DNA of 64,000 nt from Cladopsammia gracilis (taxonomy: Eukaryota; Cnidaria; Anthozoa; Scleractinia; Dendrophylliidae). The stretch lies in contig JAJGOT010000017.1 in assembly GCA_022457155.1 (NCBI GenBank), positions 2,330,501 to 2,394,500 on the forward strand, read 5' to 3'. Both the position numbers and the translations under genes were made by a program. This document shows positions 10,601 through 21,316 of this stretch, piece after piece. The notes under the pieces were generated by a model. The model saw only the letters and a list, made by a program, of their open reading frames with translations. It searched no databases and was not told the DNA's origin. The number at the start of each line of letters is the position of its first letter. The first letter of the stretch is position 1.

Positions 10601-13600
10601 CGCTTTTAAAGCTTAAAGGTTTACATAGTAAGCTTAATGTTTAGTTCTTAAAAGTAATCTTTACGAAGCTGTACGAATCTTTACGTAGCTGTACGAAGGA
10701 TCGAATTGCGATAGAAAGCCCGCAAAAAATTGCTCCTGCTTCAAAAGGTACTGTAGCAGCCAGTAATCAAATAAAGTACTCACAGATAATAGCTGCGTAC
10801 ACTTTTTATTATTCCATGTTTTCATTTATTTTCTTACGATCACGATTACATGGGTGGAATGAAATTGCACATTTTTTTTGAACAACTCGTTGAATTTCCA
10901 AAACCTCCAAGCGGTTACAGGCGGTAATAAGTGCTGCTTCAAGCAGTAAATTTTACCGGTTACTGCCTGATAAGGAGAACCCTGCTATGGTGTGACCATT
11001 CAAATGAAACCTCTTCAGCAGTACTTTTGCATGATACCATTTGTTTTTCAACATTTCAGCCAGTGAAAAATTACCCATAGTTAACTACAGATGTACATGT
11101 ATGTAATAGTAACAGCACCACATGTAACTCCGCCCATTTTTCTGGGAAGTCAAGACATCTCTTGAATATTCCTACATGTATGTTCCCCTCCTCATTTGGT
11201 TCATAGGCTTCATAGTTTCATAACTTGTGTCTGTTAGCTCAGTGCACCCAAGACACTGGGTGACTTGTTTTTAGCTGGTGTACCCAACGATTCCCAACCT
11301 GGGAGATTAACGTCTTTAAGAGCTTTGTGCAACAGTACTTGCATTTTAGGCAACAAGCACTAGCCTTGTGCACCACTTGGAAATGCCCTATACCATTAGT
11401 TTACTTACACTACATGGTTGCTCAAGACTGCCGAAACTCAAAATTCAAGAAAAATGCTAATTGTCATTTTGTAAATTAGTGGCAAATGTTTTTCTCACAC
11501 ATCATTGGGCCCTGGATATACAAATGTAGGTCATGTGACCTGAAAGGCGGGCAGTTGCTTTTGTTCCATACACCATAACTGACTTTCCCACCCACCCGCC
11601 CTAATATTTCAGCAGCATCCTGTGTAAATACTGTATAATGTGCAACCTTGTAATACTATAAGTGTCCCTGTTTTTTTAGGATTATGATTATGTGTAAATT
11701 TTTATGAGTTTACAAGGTCAGGCTGTGGTGGTCGGCTTAGCATGGCTACCTGCGACAGTATGCTTAGTATGGCTACCAGTGGTGTGTGAGAAATGTAATT
11801 GTACAGTATAATTTATATGAAGCTATTTGGTCTGTACTATCAGTCGATTGAGTGAATTTAAAAATAAATCTATCTTTGGGGGCATTAATATCTTCAATCA
11901 GTACTTTACCTTAAGGGGAACTCTCTTGCAGTCCTTAAAGAAAATAATCACAGGAAGGAGCTTCTGATCTTTTGGCAATGGGACAGACAAATTCATAAAA
12001 GGGTCATATTTAATAGAGATCTGAAAAAAGAATTAAACGTAAAATTAAAATTAGTACAAATTGGAATGGAAAAGAAAAACACTTGCACATGTATATAAAT
12101 AAATGGAAAACAACATCAAAAATTTAAAAAAATTACAAGCAATCATAGATTTCATTTTCAAAATACAGTAATGGAATCCTGATAACTCAAACACAACCAC
12201 AACAACAACAACAACAACCAACAACAACAACATCTTCTACCCTGTATTTAGTCACAGTGAAAGTTAAAGCTGGTACAGCTTATGGGGCTGATGAAAACAA
12301 AAACAGTTTAGGTTACCCAAGACAAGGCATTAAAAAAGGAGAACTACTAAGGTGCCATTGTTTAATATCATATAATTAATTTGATTATCATAATATCAGA
12401 CACCTACAGTGAACATGTTTATACAAAGTACCATAACGTGGTGTCAAGTACATGTACAGCTGTACAAGAGAAAAAGGCTGCTTTAAACTGAGTTATCCAG
12501 CATTTGTATGGTATGAACTGATATGAAACATACACTGTAAACTGCATCACAGGAAAGTACATGCATGAATTCCTTCCATAATGTTTGATGACCTTTCAAC
12601 TAAGTCTTAATTACACGGGGTGGGGCAGCATGAACCGTTATCTCCACTTCTGTACATGTACACTGTACTAACCTTGTTACACACTGGGCAAGTAAGTTTG
12701 GATTTCAACTGTCCTTGAAACAAGTCCACTATCACTGAATCATTCCTGCTCTTGTACCTTCTCCATGCCTCATTAGCTACTTCAGCATCAGGTTTGCCTG
12801 CTCCTTCAACCTCCTCAACATATGGCTTTTCTTTTATTCTGTTTAGGTCCTAAAGAGAAATGTATTAGAAGATCATGATACATGTGCTGTACAATGGAAA
12901 GACACCCAAGCATCAGGCGACCACATTATACATGTACACTTAACGCATGAAGCAGCTACATTATCAGTGTTCTCACCAGGCCGCGGCCTTGCGGGATTCC
13001 CGCCAAAAAAATTGAGATGGCACACCAAAAGCCAAGAAGATGCGCCTGTTAGGGCGCAGGAGCAAGCTTCAAGTCAAACAGACTTTTGAATGTTTATGGG
13101 TAGTTTAATGGTCAATCGAACACCCCAGCATTTTGCTTGTTCAAATGAATAAAGACTTTTAGCAAAAAATTTAAAGCCTTTAATTTTATTGCCTTTACCC
13201 TCGTTGGTCACACGTACGTGATGAAGGTTTGCGTAAGCATAGCTATCAAATCGTAAACATGTTGTCCACCATGTTGGATCAGGTAGGTACTTCATGTAAC
13301 AGACCTTTTGGAGTAACTTTGTCCCTCTACTATTCTTACAGGGCCCCTATTTTTTAAGCAGAGGGGGGCCTGTGGCTCCCCAAGGCAAAATCCTGGTGAG
13401 AACACTGCATCATGTAACAGTATTCACAGTACTGTTACTGTACATGTAATTTCTAACTATCATTAATATTATTTTTGGCATGCACTTCTCAGAAATTCCA
13501 TAAACTTTCTGAACCTGAATGTTTGCCTGACAAAACACGTTGGGCTTGTTTGTGTGCTTAAACTGTCCTATAATGCCAGTAGATAGAAATTGAATTTTGA

Positions 13601-16600
13601 AAATGCACTCCCAGATGGAAGTCCATCTGCAGAGTTCACTGGTGCATACAGTGTACATTTGATTTCAAGACTGACATGCCTGACCTTAAAGCCATAATAA
13701 ACAAAATAACTATCATCTTTACCTCATGCAGTCCATCCAACAAGAAAGCCATGAACTCCTGGGCATCCTGCTGCATAAAACCTTTGAATTGACACACCTT
13801 TTCACCCACAATACCCTGTAGTACAATCCAATTGATTAAACATGAAAAATAGAGAACCAGAGCTTTTCACTTATATTTACATTTGTATGTATTGATTTGT
13901 TTTTACATGTACACGTACATGTACCAGTTTGTTACTTTGTACATGTATACCTGCTGAGAATATGGTGACACATGCCTTGATAGCAGAATCAAGAAAGAAG
14001 CCCTATGCTTGGGCTCACTGCTGAGCAGTCCTGAGCTAATCCTTCAATAATTATAACAACAATTCTGATAGCCTCCTAAAGTCAACAGCTTGACATTAAA
14101 CACAGTAAAAATGTTTTAACGATAAAATACATGTTACAAACTTTACAGAAATCTCCCAAATGACAAGTCTACATGTTCATGTACATGTACATTAAAGCGA
14201 CAGTTTTACAAATGGAAACTTCACAATGTTATTGAACAGGATTTTGCTTTTTACCTTAAGAAGCAAAGGCCTGCATGCTTTTGTGGGACAGAAATTTGCA
14301 GTGTACATCAAGAGTTAGTGTGGTTTACAAACAATATAGACACATACATACAATGTACATGTACAGCTCCCCTTACTTTTAGTTTATATGGAGATAATGA
14401 TCTTTCCTTTCCAGACCAAAGGTTTCTCATTACGTTGGCAAAAATAACTGCAAGTTTTCCACCAGTGCCCAGTGGGTTCTCTGTGTTGATGTCATCTTTG
14501 TACTGGTTAACTAGTAAGTAAAAAAATACCATTATTTTATAATTTTGAGATACAGGTTGGTAAAGTTGCAGGAGAGCCACAGATGGCCCACATTCCTGGA
14601 ACTTAACCTACAGTGCAGGTCTGAATTAAGCGAACCAAAAACATACAAGTATAGTTTGCGTCAGCACCAAATGTGTATACGCAACTGCGTATTGCATGTC
14701 TGTAAATAGCATGAAGTAACTAGGAGTATCACGGTACAGTAAGTTAAATGTACAGGCGTACATTTGTTTTCGAAATGGAAAGAACCACCTTCTCAGTGTG
14801 ATTATTTTTCCAAAATTGTACAAGAAAAACCAACATTTTTCGACATACATCTGCTGCACGTATACATGTACAGTTATAAAATTATAAGTACGTGAATGTA
14901 CATTATAAAAAAAATAGGTTAAAATCAATTTTTATTGATTCATTGTCAAGACTTACCTAAAAAAAAGTCCCTCAGTGATCTTGTATTTGCTAAGCACTGA
15001 ACAATGGAGTTAAGATAGCATGTGTTTCCAAGATTTTCTAGCCCTGTGAGACCAGCATAAACACCTTTGTCAGAGTCGTCAATCAGATCAAAACCTTCTC
15101 TGGCAATGTCAACCTTCTTAGAGGCAGCAGCCCTGATGGCCTCACTAAACGACAGATGAGTTGTCTCACTTTGACTTCCACCCATCACTCCTGTCTTAAC
15201 CTGACCATCACCACACCCCCGAAGAGAAGATGACGGTGAGGAACATGGTGGAATGGGGGGAGGTAAGGGAATTGCTGCAGTTTCACTAACACATGTTGAA
15301 GACAAGTCAAAAGAGGAAACTGATGGCAACGTCGAGGTTGATGTGCTCGGTTGTACAGATGTTGACAGTGAGCTGAATGTCGTAGTCAGACTCTCTGCAG
15401 TAGAAGTTGAAGCTGCATACTGATCCTCACAGCCTGGAATATTGTTAACTGAATCACTTTTCAGAGGTGTAGAATCCATTGAAGTATCTTTATCAAAAGG
15501 ATCGTTTGTCATTTCACCCATACTTTTAGTTCTCAATATGCCGCAGTTTGACTCTGGTTTTGACTCCAGAGAAGTTTTCAAGTCACACATTTCCGATGAA
15601 ATTTCACAATTAATATCATTTGGAATGTATTCTTCAGCAAATTGCACATTAGCAGTTTCTGAATTGGAGAATCCACATGAATTTCCTGCCACACTAGACT
15701 GAGGTTGTGAAGAGTCAGGATCACCATCAGAGGTAACCTTTTCCTCAGGTGTGGTAATAACCACTTCTTTAACATTTGTGTCTGAAGCATTTCCCAGTGA
15801 AGTGTTATTTGTTGATTCTTTGCTGCAACTGGTCTTTGAATGTTGCATGTTGTTAACAAGTTTATCATGTACTCCATTAGACATGGTCTCATTCGACTGT
15901 GATGTCTGAACTAGCTCTTTGGCCTGGAAGAGATGCCTAAACGGTCTGTCGTTTGACAAATCACCTTCCTCTTTTAGCCCTGAGAATGGATTTTACAAAA
16001 CAATTAATGCTTAATAAGGAGCTTAATAAAGAGCCTTGTCGAATTTGCACTAACCCTAAGGAATTTGACCAATTTCACCAGAGTTCTGGCCTTCTAGTGC
16101 TTTGACTGTACATTCAGAGCGCAATTTTGATGCCATTTCAAAGTAGATTGGCTGTGAGAATATGCAACCACAATACTCCTGGCCCGCGGCAACGACCTGA
16201 ACAAACATAACACCATTTAAGGTGGGCTAATCAAATGTGTTCGCTACTTGAGTTCAACTGTAAATGTAAATAATTTATACCTGACAAATTTGGTCTCTCT
16301 AAGCCAGTCCACCTTCCTGGAGTTTTCTTTTGTAGTGCTATTTCTAGGAAGGCTTTGGATATTCTACTGCTTGAAGAAGTTATGTCCACATTTCTCCTGT
16401 AAAGTCAGCAGACAAAAAGCAAACCATAACTTCAAAAACAAGTTGAGAGGTTTTAAAATTAAAGCACAACAGGTCTTGAAACAGCTGTATACAAAAAAAA
16501 AACACTGAACATTGTATACATACTGTACATGTTCTGTACAACATGAAATTAATTTTTATAAATGGAGGTTTTCTTTATCACCAGAACTGAACAACAAACC

Positions 16601-19600
16601 TGAGTTTCAGTTTCCATGAAAATATAGTGTTTTCGGATGTACCAGAATACATCTTTAGAAATTCTTTGTGGCTGAAAAGAAGTAACATACAGTTTACTGT
16701 AGGTCATGTTAATTATAACCATGTATTCAAAGACTCATTTTCATTAACCTTCTTCTGACTAGCAGGGTGGGAAGGGAAAGACAGTGCCCGCAATGATTTG
16801 GAAAGTTTATAAAGTCTTTAGAACCAACCTCCCCCCCCCCCCCCCCCCCCCACCCACTCATCCCTGGTCCCAGAAGACCAATAGGGTACTTAATGTACAT
16901 GTATACTGTCTGGTGTACAAGAGCTTATTGCACCATACACTGGCTTGATACCTGTAGCTCAGTGGATAGATCATTGCACCGGTATCGCAAGGTCATGGGT
17001 TCAAATCCCGTTCAAGCCTGATTTTTTCAGGTTGCTTTTTCAACTGCCAATAAAAGTTGAGGCACACTGCGAGGATCATAAATTTCACTCATGTTTATAC
17101 ACAATTCAAATATATGATTTTCATACATGTATATTCATATTCATATGTACCATACACTGTAAATACTGAGGTGGTATCTCAAAATTAATATTGAAACACA
17201 AAAGTCATGTTCTGTTAATGATAAGAAAATTTGATCAAACCTTGTAGCAAATTTAACTTGCAGCTCATCTTCATATAGGATTATATCAAGAAGATGCTTG
17301 CTGACTTCTTTCATGTATAAATGGACCACCACAGCATCTCCCTACAACAAACACTCAAATTAAATACCTACAATATTCATTACTGGTCAGAAGTCTTTGG
17401 ACACTTAACCTTTTCTCCCACAAATTGCCTTTGTCGTTACCTCCCCCTCCCCACCCCCAATACAATGTTGAGCTTTATGCATATAACCAAGCCACAATGT
17501 CTCAACTTTGTATTGGGGGGAAAGGGGGACCAGGAAATGGAACAATAGTTTCTCTCTTTGAAAAAAATTGCCGTCATGTAGCACTGTCTTAAGTGCCCCA
17601 AGCTATTTCGCCCATGGTTGTAGGTAACCATGGCCTACTGGTACATGTAGTTGATCTTACAATGTAGTCTTAAAATCACATTGCAACAATACAGTGTCTG
17701 CTGTACATGTAATTCAATGTTTTGATTGTTTCTCATTGGTTGAGAGTTGTACATGTACAGTAGTAATAATAAGTTTAATGTTTTTATACATGTACAATGT
17801 ATGTAGCAATTATGCAATTATTTTTAATGTTTTGCTGGCATCTTTCCTCTTTAAATATCCTCACAATACTTATGTGTGTGATAAAAAAAATCATGGGCCG
17901 GGTTGTTCAAACTGCAGTTAAGCTAACCCAGGGTTAGCATCAATTTTGAGTCCAGTTAAATATTTAATCAATGGAGATTTTTCCAAAGTATTTTTGCCCT
18001 TTAGTCTCACCTCTGATTTGTCTTCATATGTAACTTATAATTAGATCTTTTGAAAACACTTCTAACAAAAGAAATTAAATCCTCGGCAAGCTTTTAGCCA
18101 GCAGGGTGTCCGGGCGTCCTATGGACGCCCACTTTTTGAAGAAATTCATGAAAATTGCACCTAATCCTTTACAAATTGATGATGGGAAATATCTTCAGGA
18201 CGTCCACTTTTCAATTTCTGGCTAAAAGCTTGATCCTCGGTTAAGTTTTAACCCTGGGTTAACGTTAACCGGCTTTCGAACAACCAGGCCTTGGATTAAA
18301 ACTGCAATTACAACATCAAGAGAAGTTCTCATTTTCAGCCATCTTGTTTGATCTTAGCTTTTGCTTCCACTACCATCACAATGATTTCCACTAAATGATG
18401 TTTTTCTTTTAATTCTAATTCCACTTCTATCGTTCTGCTCAACAGCCCCAGCCAACCCCAGAAAGAAAAATTGACCCACCTTGTCAAACCAGTCATGCTT
18501 CAGATGGACAAGGTCAAATGTGTCTTCAGACTTTGCCTGTACTGAAAGAAAATAAACGTATTTTTTTTTAATTAAGAAATATCTGCATTGTATTGTATAC
18601 AGCTCATCTATTGTAAGGACTGTCTTTTGGATTAAAGTATACATGTACTGACAGTTTTCGCATTTATGCACAAATTGTACGTACACTGTATGTATGCATA
18701 AAACTTTCGTGGGACACGCAAACACAGGGCCCGCCTTTGGGATGCACGGAATTAAGTTTAACTCGAATAAAATAAAATAGCAGAAAAAAATATGTAAGAA
18801 AAAATAAGTTACCAAATTGTACAAAAAAATCTCACCCCCGAGGCCTTAACTTTACATGTAATCCAAGAAAAGAAAAGTGAGTGATTTAACACACTTGAAC
18901 ATACAAAGGATTCAACATGGCGGCCAAAATAGATTGGTACCAGACTTCCTCTCTCTCTATCGTGTGAATCCGCTGTTCAGGGGTTATGATGTAAAGGCCT
19001 TCAGATGAAAAATGGTTCCAAAAAGGACACGTCAGAACATCCTTTTTCACGCTCTTTTTTACAACTTATTTTCCTAGACAGTCAATTTATGAGGGCACTT
19101 AAAAATTGTGCAGGACCCTATAATTTTGAAGCTAAGAGACCCAGTGCAAACACTGCATGCACATGTATGTAACTGTCTTAAAGGCCAAATAAACCCAAAA
19201 TTTGAATTTTTTTCTTTATTCATTTAAAATGTTAAAAGAAACCATAATAAAGCAAACTTACATGTACATAAAAATTTTCCTTTCTGAGTCTTTAAGAGAC
19301 ACATAGCTAAAGGTACGAATATTTCTGAAGGCTTCACAAAAACATTTTTGAAATGGCCGCATGCTTCAAGTGGGAGGATTGGTAAGGACTGTGAAGTCAT
19401 TATTCACTGTTCTTACCAGGATTTTGCCTTGGAAGGTCCCATGACCCTCCTGCCTGATAAATAGGGACCCTGCAGGAAATTTAGGGGGTCAAGTTACCTA
19501 ATGATGCTTTGCCATGTTGTTTTCGAAAACAAAACAAAAACCATGAGGAACGAATACACGAGCCCATAATCCACATGGTCAGTTATATGATCCAAGATGG

Positions 19601-21193
19601 CAGCCAAACTTGTACTAAAGGAGCTGCATGTGCACAGTGTAGGTTTGATTTTTTACATGTAAAATGGCAGTTTTGATACATTGTTTTCATTTTATTGTAC
19701 TTATTTCCAAGCAGAGAAAACTGAATTATTTGATTGTCAATTGAAAAATTGCTCACTGACTTCTGTATAAGTTCATTTTGCTTGTAGCATCTGATCAAAA
19801 CTTGTGCGCCATCAAGGGTGCATTTACTTGGCTTTTGATACACCATTTCAATCTTTTGCAGGAATCCCATTAGGCCACAGCCTGGTAAGAACACTGACTG
19901 TTGACCACCAAATCAACACCAAATCTAGTGCTGAGCCAGCCTTGTTCCCAGTGTCCTCTCTCCTTGCAAATACTCCTCCCAAGTAATGTACAAATTTTAA
20001 ATTTAATGTTAATTAACCTATTTATTATCGTTTTTATTCTGCTTGTAATTCATTGTGTGTGGCAAAAAAATAATAAAATAATAAAATACTGAGTATTCTG
20101 GCTTTAGTACTAGTGTTTTCTTAACTTACAAATTTTCACTATTTTCACATTGAAAATGGACGAGGAGCTTGAACCTCTGTTATGCAAAGAGCTTCAAGCA
20201 ATGAAATCTTGCTTTGAAAAACTTGATCTGTTTATATGAATTGATTTTTTTTAATGTAGTTACGTTTTTTTTCAAACCACCTCTCCATTGTATATGCTGA
20301 GAAATATTGATGATGTACATGTACATGTAATGGATATTGATCTATGACAATGCATAGCAATGAATGTAATAATATTAAGCAGATTTTACTTGTGACCATC
20401 CATTGGTCATCAACTGGCCGATACCAATAGATATTGATTGATTTCCAATCATTAATTTTCTTCAATTGGTGATGATCAGGCTGTGATATAATTTATGTTA
20501 ATTGTATTTTATGTATCAGTATAGCAACTCTACAGAGTAGAGAAATCCATAAACCGTTAACTTCAACTCACCAACAGCCCATTTTGGAATTGTTCTTAGT
20601 CCCCTTTTCAAACCGAGGCCAAGTGAAAAACCATTCATATGGATATAAATTTTATTTGCATGTGAAACAAAACCCATATCCATATGAATGGTTTTGCACT
20701 TGGCCTCGGTTTGAAAAGGGGGCTAAGAGCAACTCGGAAATGGGCTATTTAGTATGCTCGTAAACTAACACGTGACCATGCTTGCCAATAATGAAAGCGT
20801 TATGCTACATGTAAATTCGAGTGACCAACAAATAATGTTCAATGATACTTTTATATGAACGATGTTATGTACAAAGAAACCACTCTAAAGGTTGAATCCA
20901 AGATATAAACTTAGTAACTCTGAATACCAGGATCGTTGATCGCACCAATTCCAACAAACAAAAAAAGTTAAGCTTACAAGATCACTCAATTTCGATTCTG
21001 TTATTCATACCTGTACATTTCAATAAGCTTAAATTCAATTTTTTTTTCCGGTAACTAAGCATAATGTTCGCACCGATATCAAGAACTAACCTGCATTAAC
21101 TTTGGACTCCTGAGCTTCTTCAGGCTGAATCTTCTGGTATTTCTGCTGTTGGTCGGCGGATGAATGGTTTGTGTGTAAACATTTTATGGCCAT
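7522..21193 (-). CDS. USP19: USP19-like ubiquitin carboxyl-terminal hydrolase, 14 exons, 3' end not found
   Basis: A cysteine protease that removes ubiquitin from substrates; vertebrate USP19 is an ER-associated CS-domain enzyme. Exons by homology and GT-AG sites: 21193-21091, 18541-18480, 17341-17241, 16671-16600, 16396-16281, 15979-14957, 14510-14377, 13815-13723, 12849-12673, 12020-11910, 9527-9444, 8903-8809, 8254-8194, 7637-7522. All phases join without a break, giving 782 codons plus two bases. Domains are CS (about 56-148), a Ser/Thr-rich linker (about 155-455), the Cys box with C472 in [22 protein letters not shown] (about 552-565), a CPVC zinc knuckle (about 623-626), and MYND (about 755-781). 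The start ATG at 21193 is the first in its exon and has good context (GAAATGG). Only one CS domain is present, against two in human USP19. The second half of the protease (catalytic His) and any C-terminal membrane anchor were not found. Confidence 0.85.
8194..9527 (-). CDS. USP19: USP19-like exons 11-13 (middle of the protease domain)
   Basis: The three exons are 9527-9444 ([14 protein letters not shown]), 8903-8809 ([15 protein letters not shown], matching the family LRLAEVIKNRFHRVF) and 8254-8194 ([16 protein letters not shown]). Donors are GTATGT, GTAAGT and GTGTGT, all after acceptors ending in AG. Phases 0/0, 0/2 and 2/0 agree. The block corresponds to the ubiquitin-like insert region that precedes MYND in USP19. 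A GAT/ATC-rich simple repeat lies directly after the 8809 donor, within the intron. Confidence 0.8.
8685..8788. repeat. GAT/ATC-rich simple repeat
   Basis: Imperfect GAT, GAC and ATC triplets between exons 12 and 13 of the USP19-like gene. They produce frames of poly-Asp/His on one strand and poly-Ile/Val on the other; these are not genes. Confidence 0.9.
9772..11055 (+). repeat. 93-bp minisatellite, three copies, split by a transposon
   Basis: Copies start at TGAGTCTGT at 9772, 9865 and 9958. Each carries CCTATGGTGTGACCATTC and GCAGTACTTTTACATGGTACC. The third copy is broken at 9981 and resumes at 10985. It lies in the intron between exons 10 and 11 of the USP19-like gene. The 93-bp period is divisible by three, which explains open frames on both strands. 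Confidence 0.85.
9982..10984. mobile_element. 1003-bp non-autonomous DNA transposon, 5-bp target duplication
   Basis: The ends CAGGGTTCTCC (9982-9992) and GGAGAACCCTG (10974-10984) are perfect inverted repeats. CTATG flanks both sides (9977-9981 and 10985-10989), and the intact minisatellite copies have a single CTATG there, so insertion and target duplication are directly visible. The interior has no long frame. GGTTCTC-type ends resemble hAT-related families, but a 5-bp duplication does not fit the usual 8, so the class is left open. Confidence 0.85.
11910..13815 (-). CDS. USP19: USP19-like exons 8-10 (QQD box and zinc knuckle)
   Basis: The exons are 13815-13723 ([20 protein letters not shown], the QQD box of the UBP fold), 12849-12673 ([14 protein letters not shown] through [17 protein letters not shown], with the conserved CxxC) and 12020-11910 ([16 protein letters not shown]). 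All three are phase 0 at both ends. Each closely follows the matching USP19 segments as I remember them, more closely than USP4/15 or USP8. Confidence 0.88.
12965..13407. mobile_element. MITE with CAGTGTTCTCACCAGG ends
   Basis: Perfect 16-bp inverted ends at 12965-12980 and 13392-13407. The right half (CCAAGGCAAAATCCTGGTG) recurs inverted in the element at 19405. It lies in the intron between exons 8 and 9 of the USP19-like gene. The target duplication is unclear (TACATTAT against CATCATGT). Confidence 0.8.
14377..14510 (-). CDS. USP19: USP19-like exon 7 (NPLGTGG segment)
   Basis: Encodes [20 protein letters not shown] and a following helix ending SPYKLK. The acceptor is ACTAG and the donor GTAAGG. 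The phase 1 junction with exon 6 rebuilds GTT (Val) right after RDFFL, matching the family order of RDFF, NPLGTGG, then QDAQEF. Confidence 0.85.
14957..15979 (-). CDS. USP19: USP19-like exon 6: linker and catalytic Cys box
   Basis: A 1023-bp exon, the largest of the gene. The first 300 residues are Ser/Thr-rich and acidic, likely disordered. The end encodes [20 protein letters not shown] followed by [10 protein letters not shown]; the TGC for the catalytic cysteine is at 15020-15018. The acceptor is ATTCTCAG at 15980-15987 and the donor GTAAGT at 14956-14951. The frame continues past the TTG at 15959 back to the acceptor, so no start codon is needed here. Confidence 0.9.
16281..17341 (-). CDS. 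USP19: USP19-like exons 3-5: CS (p23-like) domain
   Basis: The exons are 17341-17241 ([18 protein letters not shown], ending ACAAG before GTTTGA), 16671-16600 ([20 protein letters not shown]) and 16396-16281 ([20 protein letters not shown] then RWTGLE). They align in order with the second CS domain of USP19 (VVVHVYVKE, NFLRLHPG, FRWQVKLRN, QRWGGLE). CS domains in this family bind HSP90-type chaperones. A tRNA-derived SINE sits in the intron between exons 3 and 4 on the opposite strand. Confidence 0.85.
16938..17100 (+). repeat. tRNA-derived SINE
   Basis: The head has polymerase III boxes (TAGCTCAGTGGATAGATC and GGTTCAAATCC) and a 7-bp acceptor-like pairing GGCTTGA/TCAAGCC. It is followed by a T-rich stretch and the body GAGGCACACTGCGAGGATCA. 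The same tail type recurs at 35279-35375. The anticodon loop is irregular, so it is not scored as a working tRNA gene. Confidence 0.7.
17896..18290. mobile_element. Fold-back MITE with GGTTGTTC/GAACAACC ends
   Basis: The left end GGGTTGTTC with AACCCAGGGTTAGC, and the right end GAACAACC preceded by TTAACCCTGGGTTAACG, form inverted ends of about 45 bp with mismatches. It lies in the intron between USP19-like exons 2 and 3 and is itself split by the element at 18087. Confidence 0.7.
18087..18232. mobile_element. 146-bp hAT-like MITE nested in another MITE
   Basis: The ends CAAGCTTTTAGCCAG and CTGGCTAAAAGCTTG are perfect 15-bp inverted repeats, flanked by the 8-bp duplication ATCCTCGG at 18079-18086 and 18233-18240. 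Eight-base duplications are the mark of hAT transposition. It is younger than its host element. Confidence 0.85.
18480..18541 (-). CDS. USP19: USP19-like exon 2
   Basis: A 62-bp exon encoding [20 protein letters not shown], matching the USP19 stretch MVNLAFVKNDSYEKG just before the CS domain. The acceptor is TTTCAG and the donor GTGGGT. The phase 1 entry (G|TA) and phase 0 exit agree with both neighbours. Confidence 0.8.
19405..19896. mobile_element. Second copy of the CAGTGTTCTCACCAGG MITE family
   Basis: Ends CACTGTTCTTACCAGG (19405-19420) and CCTGGTAAGAACACTG (19881-19896) differ from perfect inversion by one base. The block ACCAGGATTTTGCCTTGG matches the opposite end of the 12965 element. 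The region between here and 20500 has no gene I can support; a 27-codon frame at 20156-20239 is unsupported. Confidence 0.75.
20576..20746. mobile_element. 171-bp hairpin MITE
   Basis: Almost the whole element is an inverted repeat: AGCCCATTT at the left and AAATGGGCT at the right, with arms through CAAACCGAGGCCAAGTG and CATTCATATGGATAT. It would fold into a hairpin of about 70 bp per arm. It lies in USP19-like intron 1. Confidence 0.8.
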
Positions 21194-21316
21194 TTCTCCG
21201 CAAGCTGCTCGCTTCCGTCTGCCTTGGGCCGAAGAATTCTGGACGTTTGAGTGTGAATTCGTCGTGGTTAATTCGCGTTGTGAATCCTTAAAGCGAGCAA
21301 TAATGTCACTGGAAGT
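21091..21316 (-). CDS. USP19: USP19-like exon 1 or first coding exon
   Basis: The donor GCAG|GTTAGT at 21091/21090 joins in phase to exon 2. The frame is open back to a TAA at about 21331, with no ATG before 21193. The ATG there has A at -3 and G at +4 and is the first in the exon. A possible acceptor (GGTACAG, ending at 21317) would make this exon 226 bp with part of it untranslated. Coding is then 21193-21091. An N-terminal extension from unseen upstream exons cannot be excluded. Confidence 0.65.

Noticed and set aside
14946..15959. Treating the 337-codon frame as a single-exon gene
   Set aside because: Its apparent start is TTG, and the frame continues upstream to a splice acceptor. It is an internal exon of the USP19-like gene.
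16945..17020. tRNA gene
   Set aside because: A and B boxes are good, but the anticodon arm is irregular and a SINE body follows; scored as SINE.
20156..20239. 27-codon frame starting [14 protein letters not shown]
   Set aside because: Too short, inside a USP19-like intron, no homology or conservation evidence available.
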